In this document: positions 18,114 to 25,157 of the stretch, one piece after another
Numbering within the stretch: position 1 is the first letter of the stretch
Layout: every line of letters starts with the position of its first letter
Program-made: the position numbers and the translations under genes
The notes under the pieces: generated by a model
The model's database searches: none
The model's input: only the letters and a program-made list of their open reading frames with translations
Told to the model about the DNA's origin: nothing
NCBI RefSeq assembly: GCF_003261055.1
Contig: NZ_CP030073.1
Span: 5,704,001-5,768,000 of the forward strand
Source of the DNA: Streptomyces cadmiisoli
GTDB taxonomy: Bacteria; Actinomycetota; Actinomycetes; Streptomycetales; Streptomycetaceae
Length of the DNA stretch: 64,000 nucleotides
Reading direction: 5' to 3'

Positions 18114-18380
18114 ATGAAGTCCCTGAAGGCTGCCGCCGTCGTTTTCGGATCCCTGATCGCTGCCGGTGCGGCCACTCCCGCGTCCGCCCTCGAGGTGCAG
18201 AGTGCCCCCGAGCAGAGCGCGCCCGACGTGGCGCAGACCGGTCTCAGCGGCGGGGTGAACACCAGGGTCCCGCTGTCCATCTTCGGCACGGGGAGCAACG
18301 CGTCGCTGGTCCACCAGGCGAAGGAGGCCGCGACGGTGGTCAACGACGCCAAGCCGGTGCACGGCAACCTGTGGCTGTAA
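18114..18380 (+). CDS. Small secreted protein, unknown function
   Basis: An 88-residue protein with a typical signal peptide (MKSLKAAAVVFGSLIAAGAA, cleavage after ASA near residue 25). The mature peptide has about 63 residues, contains no cysteine, and has a Gly/Asn-rich middle (SGGVNTRVPLSIFGTGSN). AAGAAAGGAACACG precedes the ATG. It resembles no family I recognise, though its size, export and neighbours (tyrosinase, chaplins) suggest a developmentally expressed surface peptide. Hairpins flank the gene, so it is probably transcribed alone. Confidence 0.72.
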   Translation: MKSLKAAAVVFGSLIAAGAATPASALEVQSAPEQSAPDVAQTGLSGGVNTRVPLSIFGTGSNASLVHQAKEAATVVNDAKPVHGNLWL

Positions 18381-18398
18381 GCCTCGCACGCGTCGTAC

Positions 18399-18439
18399 GG
18401 AGGGACGGCCCCCTGGCGGAGTACGGGGGCCGTCCCTCC
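18399..18439 (+). terminator. Strong hairpin terminator
   Basis: The 15-bp perfect stem GGAGGGACGGCCCCC/GGGGGCCGTCCCTCC has an 11-base loop and begins 19 bases after the stop codon of the small secreted-protein gene. It has no T-run, which is common in Streptomyces. Confidence 0.8.
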
Positions 18440-18486
18440 GCGTGTACGGCCACGCGAGACGCGACGCCAACTTCCGGGCGAGGGGA

Positions 18487-18511
18487 ATGATCTGACGGAT
18501 AGTCAGATCAT
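18487..18511. promoter_or_regulatory. Palindromic operator candidate upstream of melC1
   Basis: The 10-bp arms ATGATCTGAC and GTCAGATCAT are perfect inverted repeats around a 5-base GGATA spacer. The site is unusually AT-rich for this region and lies about 130 bases upstream of melC1, where a promoter is expected. The size and symmetry suit a dimeric repressor or activator such as a TetR or GntR type. The regulator is unknown. Confidence 0.6.
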
Positions 18512-18523
18512 AGGTCTCGCGCA

Positions 18524-18554
18524 GGGGGCCGCCGGTGACTCACCGGTGGCCCCC
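18524..18554 (+). promoter_or_regulatory. GC-rich hairpin in presumed melC leader
   Basis: GGGGGCCGCCGGTGA pairs with TCACCGGTGGCCCCC (one G-T pair) with almost no loop. It lies 13 bases after the palindrome at 18487-18511 and 84 bases before melC1. If transcription starts at or before the palindrome, the hairpin lies in the leader and could attenuate transcription. Otherwise it is a second stop for read-through from the upstream gene. Confidence 0.5.
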
Positions 18555-18638
18555 ACCCGCCCGGCCGCGCGGCGGTGACCGCACGCAAGGTTCCTCGGTT
18601 ACGGCTACCGACACAACGGACCGGACGAGGAGCGAACC

Positions 18639-19142
18639 ATGGTCGGCGGCACCGGCGGAGAACCGATGGACGCCGAGGCCGGAGCCTCGGCCCCGGCCCG
18701 GCCGCGGGGCAGAACACGGCGAGGGCTGGCCCGCGGCCTGCGCCGCTGGGTCCTCGCCGCCGCCCTCGCCGTCCCGCCGGCCGCCGCGCCGGGGCCGTCG
18801 CACCCCGCCTCCGGCTCGCGGGACCGCACGGGGGACATCGCCTTCGACCTCACGTATCGCGGCCGCCGCGTCCGCGGGATGCGGATCGGCGCGCACGGCG
18901 CCGACGGGGCGGATCCGGCGGGCGAGGACGAACGGTGGCACGTCACCGTGGACGGCCGCCCGCTGCACCTGATGCGCCGCGCGGACGGCACCTGGCTCAG
19001 CATGGTCGACCACTACTGCTCGTCCCGCACACCGCTCGACGCCGCCCGCGCCGCCGTCGACGAACTCGGCCCCGGCCGGCGGCTGCGCACCCCGGCCGCC
19101 GGCCACCCGCACCCGGGGGAGCGGCATGGCGTACGTGCGTAA
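18639..19142 (+). CDS. melC1: MelC1, tyrosinase copper chaperone/secretion partner
   Basis: A 167-residue caddie protein that binds apo-tyrosinase, loads copper and carries the enzyme out, usually by the Tat route. A twin-arginine region (RRGLARGLRRWVL, about 27-39) precedes a hydrophobic stretch ending in Ala residues (about 50). The mature domain contains DLTYRGRRVRGMRI, WHVTVDGRPLHLMRRADGTW and the VDHYCSSRTPLDAARAAVDE segment characteristic of MelC1. Tyr/Cys residues in the latter are those that contact or shuttle copper. The ATG at 18639 follows GAGGAG at good spacing. It overlaps melC2 by 17 bases, so the two subunits are co-translated. Confidence 0.93.
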   Translation: MVGGTGGEPMDAEAGASAPARPRGRTRRGLARGLRRWVLAAALAVPPAAAPGPSHPASGSRDRTGDIAFDLTYRGRRVRGMRIGAHGADGADPAGEDERWHVTVDGRPLHLMRRADGTWLSMVDHYCSSRTPLDAARAAVDELGPGRRLRTPAAGHPHPGERHGVRA

Positions 19143-19992
19143 GGACGCGAGCACACTCACCACGACCGAGCGGCGCCGCTTCGTCAAAGCGCTGCTGGAG
19201 GTCAAACGGAGCGGAGAGTACGAGGAGTTCGTGCGGATGCACATCGCGTACTTCCGTGCCGACGGCGAACACCGACTCCGCGCCGCGCACATGGCGCCCT
19301 CCTTCCTGCCGTGGCACCGCCGGTTCCTGCTGGAACTGGAGGAGGCGCTGCGCCGGGTGGACGCGTCGGTGACGCTGCCGTACTGGGACTGGACGCGTGA
19401 GCGCACCACCACCTCGTCGCCCTGGACGGCCGACCTCCTCGGCGGCACCGGGCGCCGCTCGGACCGGCAGGTGACGACCGGCCCCTTCGCCCACCGGGAG
19501 GGCGACTGGACCCTCAAGGAAGGCGTGACCGACGGCGCGTTCCTGACCCGCGACCTCGGCCGTCCCGGCAACCCGATCGACCTGCCCGCCGGGCGCGATC
19601 TGGAGTGGGCGCTGAAGGAGCCCGTCTACGACGTGGCGCCCTGGGACTCGACGGTCACCCGCGGGTTCCGCAACAGGATGGAGGGCTGGGGCACCGGACG
19701 GGGCAGCGCGTCCTGGCTCAACCACAACCGGGTGCACCGCTGGGTGGGCGGCACGATGCTCGGCGGGGCCTCCGTCAACGACCCGGTCTTCTGGTTGCAT
19801 CACGCCTTCGTGGACCTCCAGTGGGACCGCTGGCAGCGCCGGCACCGCGGCGCCCGCTATCTCCCCGCGACACCGCCGGGCCCCGAAGACGCCCAGCACA
19901 ACCGGGTCGTGGCGCGGCATCAGAAACTGCCGCCGTGGGACGTGACGCCCGACGAGCTGGAGGACGTCTCCGGGGTCTACCGGTACGCATGA
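19126..19992 (+). CDS. melC2: MelC2, tyrosinase (type 3 copper monophenol oxidase)
   Basis: A 288-residue enzyme that oxidises monophenols and catechols to quinones, giving melanin. The CuA ligands are His39 (RMHIAYF), His55 (AAHMAPSF) and His64 (LPWHRRF). The CuB ligands are His200 and His204 (NHNRVHRW) and a His at 225 or 226 (FWLHHAFVD). The expected family motifs LPYWDWT and NDPVFWLHHAF are present. It has no signal peptide of its own, because MelC1 provides secretion. The length is normal for Streptomyces MelC2. A convergent terminator separates it from the short chaplin gene. Confidence 0.96.
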   Translation: MAYVRKDASTLTTTERRRFVKALLEVKRSGEYEEFVRMHIAYFRADGEHRLRAAHMAPSFLPWHRRFLLELEEALRRVDASVTLPYWDWTRERTTTSSPWTADLLGGTGRRSDRQVTTGPFAHREGDWTLKEGVTDGAFLTRDLGRPGNPIDLPAGRDLEWALKEPVYDVAPWDSTVTRGFRNRMEGWGTGRGSASWLNHNRVHRWVGGTMLGGASVNDPVFWLHHAFVDLQWDRWQRRHRGARYLPATPPGPEDAQHNRVVARHQKLPPWDVTPDELEDVSGVYRYA

Positions 19993-20010
19993 GACCCGCG
20001 GGCATGGAAA

Positions 20011-20038
20011 AGCCCCGGCGCTCCAGGGTGCCGGGGCT
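20011..20038. terminator. Hairpin between melC2 and short chaplin
   Basis: AGCCCCGGC and GCCGGGGCT form a 9-bp perfect stem with a 10-base loop, 18 bases after the melC2 stop. An A-run precedes it on the + strand, which becomes a U-run for minus-strand transcripts. It probably ends the chaplin message as well as the melC message. Confidence 0.8.
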
Positions 20039-20097
20039 CCAGGGGCGGCACGGCCGACGGCGGGTGACGCCGGTGGCCGTGCCGTGCGCTTCTTGTG

Positions 20098-20340
20098 TCA
20101 GCCCCGGTTCTCGCAGGCGTTGGCGAGAGCCGAGTTGAGCCCGCCGATCGCGGTGACGGTGTTGCCGCACACGTTGAGCGGCACGTGGACCGGGGCCTGG
20201 ATCGAATTGCCGGACACGAAGCCGGGCGAGCCCGCCGCCGCGCCCTCGGCGACGGAGTTCGCCGCGGCGACACCGGCTCCGCCGAGCGCCACGACGCCCG
20301 TGCCGAGAGCGACAACGCCAACCTTCGCGATGCGAGACAT
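20098..20340 (-). CDS. Short chaplin
   Basis: An 80-residue secreted chaplin. It has a signal peptide (MSRIAKVGVVALGTGVVALGG to AAA, about 1-29), then a single chaplin domain (SPGFVSGNSIQAPVHVPLNV, CGNTV, LNSALANACENRG) with the paired cysteines. Short chaplins polymerise into amyloid fibrils that lower surface tension and coat aerial hyphae. The ATG at 20340 is preceded by AAGGAGAACGTG. An excellent sigma-BldN promoter lies 60 bases upstream. Its position beside melC2 matches chpG of S. coelicolor as I remember it, but the paralogue cannot be fixed from sequence alone. Confidence 0.94.
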   Translation of the reverse strand: MSRIAKVGVVALGTGVVALGGAGVAAANSVAEGAAAGSPGFVSGNSIQAPVHVPLNVCGNTVTAIGGLNSALANACENRG

Positions 20341-20399
20341 CACGTTCTCCTTAGTGACTCGGTAAGTACGGCAGCAGAACGCGCGACCGCACTGCCCCT

Positions 20400-20427
20400 T
20401 CAACGCGGCGGCCCCCGACCGGTCACG
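20400..20427 (-). promoter_or_regulatory. Sigma-BldN promoter of the short chaplin
   Basis: On the minus strand, CGTGAC (20422-20427) and CGTTGA (20400-20405) are separated by exactly 16 bases. The sigma-BldN consensus is CGTAAC-N16-CGTTGA, so only one of 12 positions differs. The predicted start site near 20393 gives a leader of about 50 bases containing the Shine-Dalgarno sequence. The remainder of the region to 20684 holds the divergent promoter of the next gene. Confidence 0.8.
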
Positions 20428-20684
20428 GCGATCTGCCCCGGATCACCCCTTTTGAAGAGGGGTTTCGCCGTGCGGGCGGGAGATTTCCGATCCCGGTCGC
20501 CCCCGCTCGCCCGAACGGGTTGGGTCCACCCGGTTCCGGCTCTCCTCTCCCACCGCCCCGCCCCCTCAAGAAACTTACGGGATTGGGCGTTTTGTCTGCC
20601 AAAAGCCGGAAACCGTCCCTTACAGTTGGCGACTGTCAGTGACAAGTCCAACACGGACTGTGTCAACTCGAGAACGGAGAGGTA

Positions 20685-20954
20685 ATGCGCAAGTACCAGA
20701 AGGCCGCAGTTGTCGTGGCCATGCTCGGCAGCGTCGGCTTCCTCGGCGCGGGCGTGAGCCACGCGGGCGGGGACGACAAGTTCAAGCTCAGCAACGACCA
20801 GAACCAGTCGTGCTCGGCCAACGACACGACCCAGGGTCTCGTGAACGTCGACGACGTCAACGTCTCGGTCGGTGCCCTGCTTGGCCTGTCGAACCAGGAC
20901 AACAGCGAGCGCGAGGCCGTGACCTGCGCTCAGAGCTTCACCCTCGGCAAGTGA
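20685..20954 (+). CDS. Small secreted protein A1 (possibly rodlin-related)
   Basis: An 89-residue exported protein. The signal peptide is MRKYQKAAVVVAMLGSVGFL to SHA (about 1-26). The mature part is about 63 residues with two cysteines, a central DDVNVSVGALLGLSNQDNSE segment and a C-terminal FTLGK. Export, position beside a chaplin, and the pattern of hydrophobic VNVSV followed by Asn/Gln residues recall rodlins, which pattern chaplin fibrils. However, it is shorter than the roughly 130-residue rodlins I know, and the match is weak. GGAGAGGTA precedes the ATG. A terminator follows 23 bases after the stop. Confidence 0.8.
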   Translation: MRKYQKAAVVVAMLGSVGFLGAGVSHAGGDDKFKLSNDQNQSCSANDTTQGLVNVDDVNVSVGALLGLSNQDNSEREAVTCAQSFTLGK

Positions 20955-20977
20955 TCGCTGATCTCTGATCAGGTGAT

Positions 20978-21031
20978 CCAGGCAGGTCACGGGACTCTTC
21001 ATGGAGTCCCGGGGCCTGCCGCCTGGTTTTT
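20978..21031 (+). terminator. Intrinsic terminator inside cassette copy 1
   Basis: CCAGGCAGG...CGGGACTC pairs with GAGTCCCG...CCTGCCGCCTGG as a long interrupted stem, followed by TTTTT. It lies between the 89-codon gene and the 92-codon gene, so the downstream gene needs its own promoter or partial read-through. Confidence 0.88.
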
Positions 21032-21097
21032 GTCGCCCGAGCGTTCGGAACGACCGTGCCGCCAGGCGGCGTTGGTCGACCGCAAAGGAACAGGTAG

Positions 21098-21376
21098 ATG
21101 CTCAGTTCGAAGAAGATGGCAGCGGTGGCGGGCTTTCTCGGCGGTCTGGCCCTCATCGGAGCCGGTGCCGTGCAGGCCTACGGCATCGACGGGGCCGGCA
21201 CCTGCGTGGAGGACGGCGCGGGGCACATCCGCTGCGTGCAGGTGAGCCAGCACGAGGTCACCACCGACAAGGACGGGAACGTCACTGTCGTCAACCAGTC
21301 GACGCAGAACTGCCCCACCTCGCACAGCCAGGCCACGTGCGTCGACAACGCCGTGGTCGGCGGCGCGAAGAGCTGA
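21098..21376 (+). CDS. Small secreted four-cysteine protein B1
   Basis: A 92-residue exported protein. The signal peptide MLSSKKMAAVAGFLGGLALI to VQA (about 1-27) precedes a mature domain with four cysteines (TCVEDG, IRCVQV, QNCPTS, ATCVDN), probably as two disulfides. It contains the segment STQNCPTSHSQ that is conserved in the paralogue at 22081. There is no known domain. AAAGGAACAGGTAG precedes the ATG. It follows the A1 gene by 143 bases across a terminator. Confidence 0.8.
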   Translation: MLSSKKMAAVAGFLGGLALIGAGAVQAYGIDGAGTCVEDGAGHIRCVQVSQHEVTTDKDGNVTVVNQSTQNCPTSHSQATCVDNAVVGGAKS

Positions 21377-21663
21377 CGCACCGCCGGCCGGCGACCGTCC
21401 GCTCGCTTCGCGAAGGTGCGGCTGCCGGCTCGTGAAGCACGCCTCAACGGCGGTTGCCCGAGCGGCGGTTGAGCCCGTCGAGGTGTCCGGCGCAGGGCAC
21501 GGCCCGCGCCCGCTTCGCACCCGGAAGTGTCACAACTCGCCTTTCTTCAAGAAATTTATGCGAACGGGGCGTTTCGCCCGCCAAAGCCCTAAAAAGTCAA
21601 CTACAGTTGGCGACTGTCAGTGACCGGTCCATCACGGACTGTGTACTTGAGAACGGAGAGGTA

Positions 21664-21933
21664 ATGCGCAAGTACCAGAAGGCTGCGGTCGTCGCGGCCA
21701 TGCTCGGCAGCGTCAGCTTCCTCGGCGCCGGCGTCGTCAACGCGTCGGACGGTGACGAGAAGGTCAAGATCACCAACGACCAGACTCAGGCGTGCGAGCA
21801 GAACGACTCGGCGCAGGGCCTGATCAACCTTGACGACGTCAACGTCTCGGTCGCCATCCTCGGCCTCTCGAACCAGGACAACAGCGAGCGCGAGTCGGTG
21901 ACCTGCTCGCAGAACTTCACCCTCGGCAAGTGA
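21664..21933 (+). CDS. Small secreted protein A2 (paralogue of A1)
   Basis: An 89-residue protein, clearly paralogous to the one at 20685. The signal-peptide start MRKYQKAA is identical, as are the DDVNVSV core, the string LGLSNQDNSERE and the C-terminal FTLGK. The two cysteines are kept, while the segment just after the signal peptide differs most. The Shine-Dalgarno and start context (GGAGAGGTAATG) is the same. It is likely expressed together with copy 1 because the promoter blocks are similar. Confidence 0.8.
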   Translation: MRKYQKAAVVAAMLGSVSFLGAGVVNASDGDEKVKITNDQTQACEQNDSAQGLINLDDVNVSVAILGLSNQDNSERESVTCSQNFTLGK

Positions 21934-21956
21934 TCGCTGATCACTGATCAGGTGAT

Positions 21957-22010
21957 CCAGGCAGGCCGCGGGACTCCCTCCGGAGTCCCGAGGCCTGCCG
22001 CCTGGCTTTT
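21957..22010 (+). terminator. Intrinsic terminator inside cassette copy 2
   Basis: CCAGGCAGGC...CGGGACTCC pairs with GGAGTCCCG...GCCTGCCGCCTGG, followed by CTTTT. It matches the position and design of the copy 1 terminator, with compensating base changes in the stem. This supports a selected function. Confidence 0.86.
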
Positions 22011-22080
22011 CGGGCCGGCCAAGAATTCGGAACGACTTCGCCGACCAGCCGCGGGGAGTCGACCGTAAAGGAAAAGGTAA

Positions 22081-22359
22081 ATGTTCAATTCGAAGAAGAT
22101 CGCAGCGGTGGCGGGATTCCTGGGAAGCGTTGCCCTGGTCGGTGTCGGTGCCGTTCAGGCGCACGCCGTCGAGGGTCCCGGCAATTGCGTCAGTGACGGT
22201 GCCGGCAAAATGCGCTGCGTGGAGGTGAAGCACTACGAGTTCACCACCGAGAGTGGCCAGAAGGTCGAACTCGTTCACAAGTCGACGCAGAACTGCCCCA
22301 CTTCGCACAGCCAGGTCAGCTGCGTCAGCAACCTCGACGTCAGCAACAAGAAGTCCTGA
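22081..22359 (+). CDS. Small secreted four-cysteine protein B2 (paralogue of B1)
   Basis: A 92-residue exported protein paralogous to the one at 21098. The signal peptide MFNSKKIAAVAGFLGSVALV ends near HA (about 27). The mature part keeps all four cysteines and STQNCPTSHSQ, with a Lys-rich C-terminus (SNKKS). AAAGGAAAAGGTAA precedes the ATG. The conserved cysteines against divergent surface residues suggest a small disulfide-stabilised surface protein of unknown role. Confidence 0.8.
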   Translation: MFNSKKIAAVAGFLGSVALVGVGAVQAHAVEGPGNCVSDGAGKMRCVEVKHYEFTTESGQKVELVHKSTQNCPTSHSQVSCVSNLDVSNKKS

Positions 22360-22436
22360 CGCCCCGTCGAGTGCGGCCGGGACGCTTCTGCTCTCCTCGG
22401 CCCCCTTCGCGTGGATCCGCCCGCACGGCGGACGAC

Positions 22437-22469
22437 GGCCGGGACCCGGTGCCGGGTCCCGGCCGTTTT
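22437..22469 (+). terminator. Intrinsic terminator closing the duplicated cassette
   Basis: GGCCGGGACCCGG and CCGGGTCCCGGCC form a 13-bp perfect stem with a two-base loop, followed by GTTTT. It begins 78 bases after the stop of the second four-cysteine gene. Confidence 0.88.
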
Positions 22470-22471
22470 GC

Positions 22472-22535
22472 GTGCGTGGGTGCGTGGGTGCGTGGGTGCG
22501 TGGGTGCGTGGGTGCGTGGGTGCGTGGGTGCGTGG
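22472..22535. repeat. Simple tandem repeat, 8 x GTGCGTGG
   Basis: Eight perfect consecutive copies of the 8-base unit GTGCGTGG, directly after the terminator T-run. No gene covers it convincingly. Its perfect copies suggest recent slippage expansion. Confidence 0.95.
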
Positions 22536-23148
22536 GGTGTGGCGCTTGGCGCCCGGTGCGTGATGGGCCTGGAGCGCCGGGCCCGGCTCTGGTGCCGGGT
22601 GGGTCCGGGGAGGGGCCCGGGGTGAAGGCTCGGGTGTCCGGGCTGAGGCGCCATGGGGATGGGGGCCTGCGCTGCGGGGCTGGGGCTGATCCCTGCCTCG
22701 GGGTGTGAGTACCTACCCGTGGGGCGGGTCCGTGCCCATGGGCGGTCCTGGGCGGTCATGTGCCCCACAGGCCGGTCCCTGGCTCGGGGGGTGAGCCGTG
22801 TCCCACGGGCGGATCCGTGGCCGGAGCGGCCCGATCGTCGGCCGGGGCGGCGACTGATCAGGGGTCTGTGCGCGATTTTCGGCCGTAGATGGTGGGGCGG
22901 CGGGCGGCCGGTTGGTTCGTAGGACGGTCCCGTGCGGGCTTCGGGTCGGCTCGCGCGCGGGGGTGCCGTCCCGCGCGGCGGGTCCGATCGGGTGGCGCAT
23001 CGGGGTGACTGTCGGGGTCCGCGCCCTGCGCGTACTGCCGCCCGGCTGGGCTGGAGGGGAGGGAGCGGCGGTCACGGTCCCGATGTCGGGCGGCCAGCGC
23101 CAGGCCCTGTCGGGAGCATGCGGACGCCCTCCTGGGGAGGGCTGGGGA
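22536..23148. other. Intergenic stretch with no recognised feature
   Basis: About 610 bases of very GC-rich sequence between a simple repeat and a tRNA gene on the minus strand. Open frames here lack Shine-Dalgarno sequences and normal codon bias. I see no gene, promoter or repeat I can support. Confidence 0.6.
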
Positions 23149-23224
23149 TGGCGCCCCCGGCAGGACTCGAACCTGCGGCCAAGCGCTTAGAAGGCGCCTG
23201 CTCTATCCACTGAGCTACGGGGGC
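23149..23224 (-). tRNA. tRNA-Arg (anticodon UCU)
   Basis: A 76-base gene including an encoded 3' CCA. It forms a perfect cloverleaf: acceptor stem GCCCCCG/CGGGGGC, D-arm GCTC...GAGC, anticodon stem GGCGC/GCGCT with loop CTTCTAA, and T-arm GCAGG/CCTGC with TTCGAGT. The anticodon TCT (23189-23191) reads AGA, and AGG by wobble; both are rare Arg codons in a high-GC genome. Confidence 0.97.
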
Positions 23225-23546
23225 CGGGTGTGGTGGCCTCTGTCGTGGTGTCCCGGGTGCGGGCTGTTCCGTGACGTTGCCGGGGACAAGGATAGGGCTC
23301 CCGGATCCTTGACCCTGTTGCTTCACCTCCGTGGCTCGATGTGGAGGTTCGGTGAAGCGGTCCTGATAATCGCAGGCAGGTACGAATCGTGCATCGCTTT
23401 TGGCGCCACGCGCACCGGGTGTTGTGCACTCGTTATGCCTGGACTGTGTCCCTGTCCCAGTCGTCCCTTCCATCCCTTGTGTTCTGTCGGCGCGCAGACA
23501 TGCTCATATGCTTCAGATATCCAATAAAATTGGGCATTCTTCGCAT
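23225..23546 (+). other. Intergenic region upstream of dynA with AT-rich promoter-like block
   Basis: There are about 320 bases between the tRNA and the first dynamin gene. The last 40 bases (about 23505-23545) are strikingly AT-rich (ATATGCTTCAGATATCCAAT, then AAAATTGGG), which looks like a -10 region. No Shine-Dalgarno sequence precedes the likely GTG start at 23547, so transcription and translation may begin at almost the same place (leaderless). Confidence 0.45.
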
Positions 23547-25154
23547 GTGGTGACCTTGGACGTACGGCCTCAGCTGCTCGACGCACTTTCCGCGCTGCGC
23601 GACCGCGTTGCCGCCGCACGCTTTCCGCTGCCCCTCCCGGGGGCGCCACGAGCGCGCGCCAACCGCGACGAACTGCTCGCCCAGCTCGACGACTACTTGG
23701 TGCCCCGGCTGCGGGAACCCGAAGCGCCGTTGCTGGCCGTCGTGGGGGGCTCGACCGGGGCCGGCAAGTCGACGCTCGTCAATTCCCTGGTGGGCCGACG
23801 GGTCAGCGAGGCGGGCGTGCTGCGGCCGACGACACGGACCCCGGTGCTCGTGTGCCATCCGGAGGACCATCACTGGTTCAGCGGCATGCGGGTGCTCCCC
23901 GACCTCACGCGCGTGTGGGTGCCGGAACGGGCGGCGGAGGAGGACCTGCCGCTCCCGGAGGAGAACCCCGCACGCGCCCTGCGTGTGGAGACCGCCGAGA
24001 GCCTGTCTCCCGGCCTCGCCCTCCTCGACGCGCCCGACGTGGACTCGCTCGCCGCCGACAACCGCGCCCTCGCCGCCGAGCTGATCTGCGCGGCCGACAT
24101 CTGGATCATGGTGACCACGGCCGCCCGGTACGCCGACGCCGTGCCCTGGCACCTGCTGCGCACCGCCAAGGAGTACGACGCCACCCTGGTGACCGTGCTC
24201 GACCGGGTGCCCCACCAGGTGGTCTCCGAGGTGTCCCGGCAGTACGGTGCCCTGCTCACCAAGGCCGGGCTCGGCGACGTACCGCGCTTCACCGTGCCCG
24301 AGCTGCCCGAGTCGGCGTGGGGCAGCGGCCTGTTGCCCGCCACCGCCGTGGCCGCGCTGCGCTCCTGGCTCGCGCATCAGGCCCAGGACCCGGGAGCCCG
24401 GCAGCAGGCCATGGCGCGTACGGCGCACGGCGTCCTCACCTCGCTGAAGACGCGGCTGCCCGAGCTGGCGGGCGCGGCGGCGGCCCAGTACGCGGCCGCC
24501 CTGCGTCTGACCTCCGCCGTCGAATCCGCGTACGACAGCGAGCACGCACGCGTACGGGGGCGGTTGCAGGCCGGTGCCGTGCTCGCCGGCGACGCGCTCA
24601 AGCGCTGGCGGGCCTTTCCGCTCGACTGCACCGCGGGCGAGCTCCTGGACGCCCTGGTGGAGAGCCTCGGCTCGCTGCTGCTGTGCGCCGTGACCGCCGC
24701 CGACGAGCGCGTCGACGAGGCCTGGCGGCGCGAGCCGGCGTCGGACGTCGCGGGGCTCCTGGACCGCGACGCCTCGCCGGCGAGCGCCGAACACCGGATC
24801 GGGATGGCCGTACGGCGGTGGCGACGCGAGGTGGAGGAGCACGCGGAGGACGAGGCGCGCTTCGTCGACCGCAGCGTCGCGCCCGACCCCGAGGTGATCG
24901 CCGCGCTGCTGGCCACCGTGCTGCTGGGCGGGCGCCGCGCCCGTTCCGCGGGGGAGCGGCTCGCCGAGCGGATGGGTGTCCACGCCGCGCAGCGGCTGCG
25001 TGAGCGGGGCGGACGGCTGCTCGGCGAGTACGCGGACCGGGTCATGCATGTCGAACGCGAACGCCGGCTCGCCCCGCTCGACGCCCTCGACGTCCAAGCC
25101 GAACCCCAGGCCGAACTCATCGCCGCGCTGTCCGTACTGCTGAGGGAGAGGTGA
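23547..25154 (+). CDS. dynA: Dynamin-like GTPase, first of pair
   Basis: A 535-residue dynamin-superfamily GTPase. The P-loop is [10 protein letters not shown] (about 67-76), followed by switch residues ([17 protein letters not shown]) and the G3 motif [10 protein letters not shown] less canonical G4 region (TVLDRV) comes next, then a long helical stalk. In S. venezuelae two adjacent dynamin-like proteins, DynA and DynB, stabilise FtsZ rings during sporulation septation; this gene and the next match that pair. Which is A or B is assigned by order only. The start is put at the GTG ([14 protein letters not shown]) because upstream in-frame sequence is not protein-like. The next gene follows after three bases. 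Confidence 0.85.
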   Translation: MVTLDVRPQLLDALSALRDRVAAARFPLPLPGAPRARANRDELLAQLDDYLVPRLREPEAPLLAVVGGSTGAGKSTLVNSLVGRRVSEAGVLRPTTRTPVLVCHPEDHHWFSGMRVLPDLTRVWVPERAAEEDLPLPEENPARALRVETAESLSPGLALLDAPDVDSLAADNRALAAELICAADIWIMVTTAARYADAVPWHLLRTAKEYDATLVTVLDRVPHQVVSEVSRQYGALLTKAGLGDVPRFTVPELPESAWGSGLLPATAVAALRSWLAHQAQDPGARQQAMARTAHGVLTSLKTRLPELAGAAAAQYAAALRLTSAVESAYDSEHARVRGRLQAGAVLAGDALKRWRAFPLDCTAGELLDALVESLGSLLLCAVTAADERVDEAWRREPASDVAGLLDRDASPASAEHRIGMAVRRWRREVEEHAEDEARFVDRSVAPDPEVIAALLATVLLGGRRARSAGERLAERMGVHAAQRLRERGGRLLGEYADRVMHVERERRLAPLDALDVQAEPQAELIAALSVLLRER

Positions 25155-25157
25155 CCG

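Larger units (their letters stand above)
20567..22359 (+). repeat. Tandem duplication of a two-gene small-secreted-protein cassette
   Basis: Copy 1 (about 20567-21376) and copy 2 (about 21546-22359) have the same order: an AT-rich promoter block, an 89-codon gene, a hairpin with T-run, and a 92-codon gene. Upstream blocks share CAAGAAA, GGGCGTTT, the 20-base string TACAGTTGGCGACTGTCAGT and CACGGACTGTGT. The proteins are clearly paralogous but diverged at many positions. The duplication is therefore old and kept by selection. Confidence 0.85.

Noticed and set aside
20685..21933. Firm naming of the 89-residue proteins as rodlins RdlA/RdlB
   Set aside because: They are about 40 residues shorter than the rodlins I know and share only a vague pattern, so I left the symbol empty.
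22472..22535. CRISPR array or direct-repeat array
   Set aside because: Units are 8 bases with no spacers, so this is a simple tandem repeat. The same applies to the arrays at 30456 and 34120.
22653..22922. Small open frames between the simple repeat and the tRNA
   Set aside because: They lack Shine-Dalgarno sequences, normal codon bias and any domain, and different frames overlap one another.
23149..23224. tRNA gene as attachment site of an integrated element
   Set aside because: No integrase, second partial tRNA copy or foreign gene block flanks it; the neighbours are core Streptomyces genes.
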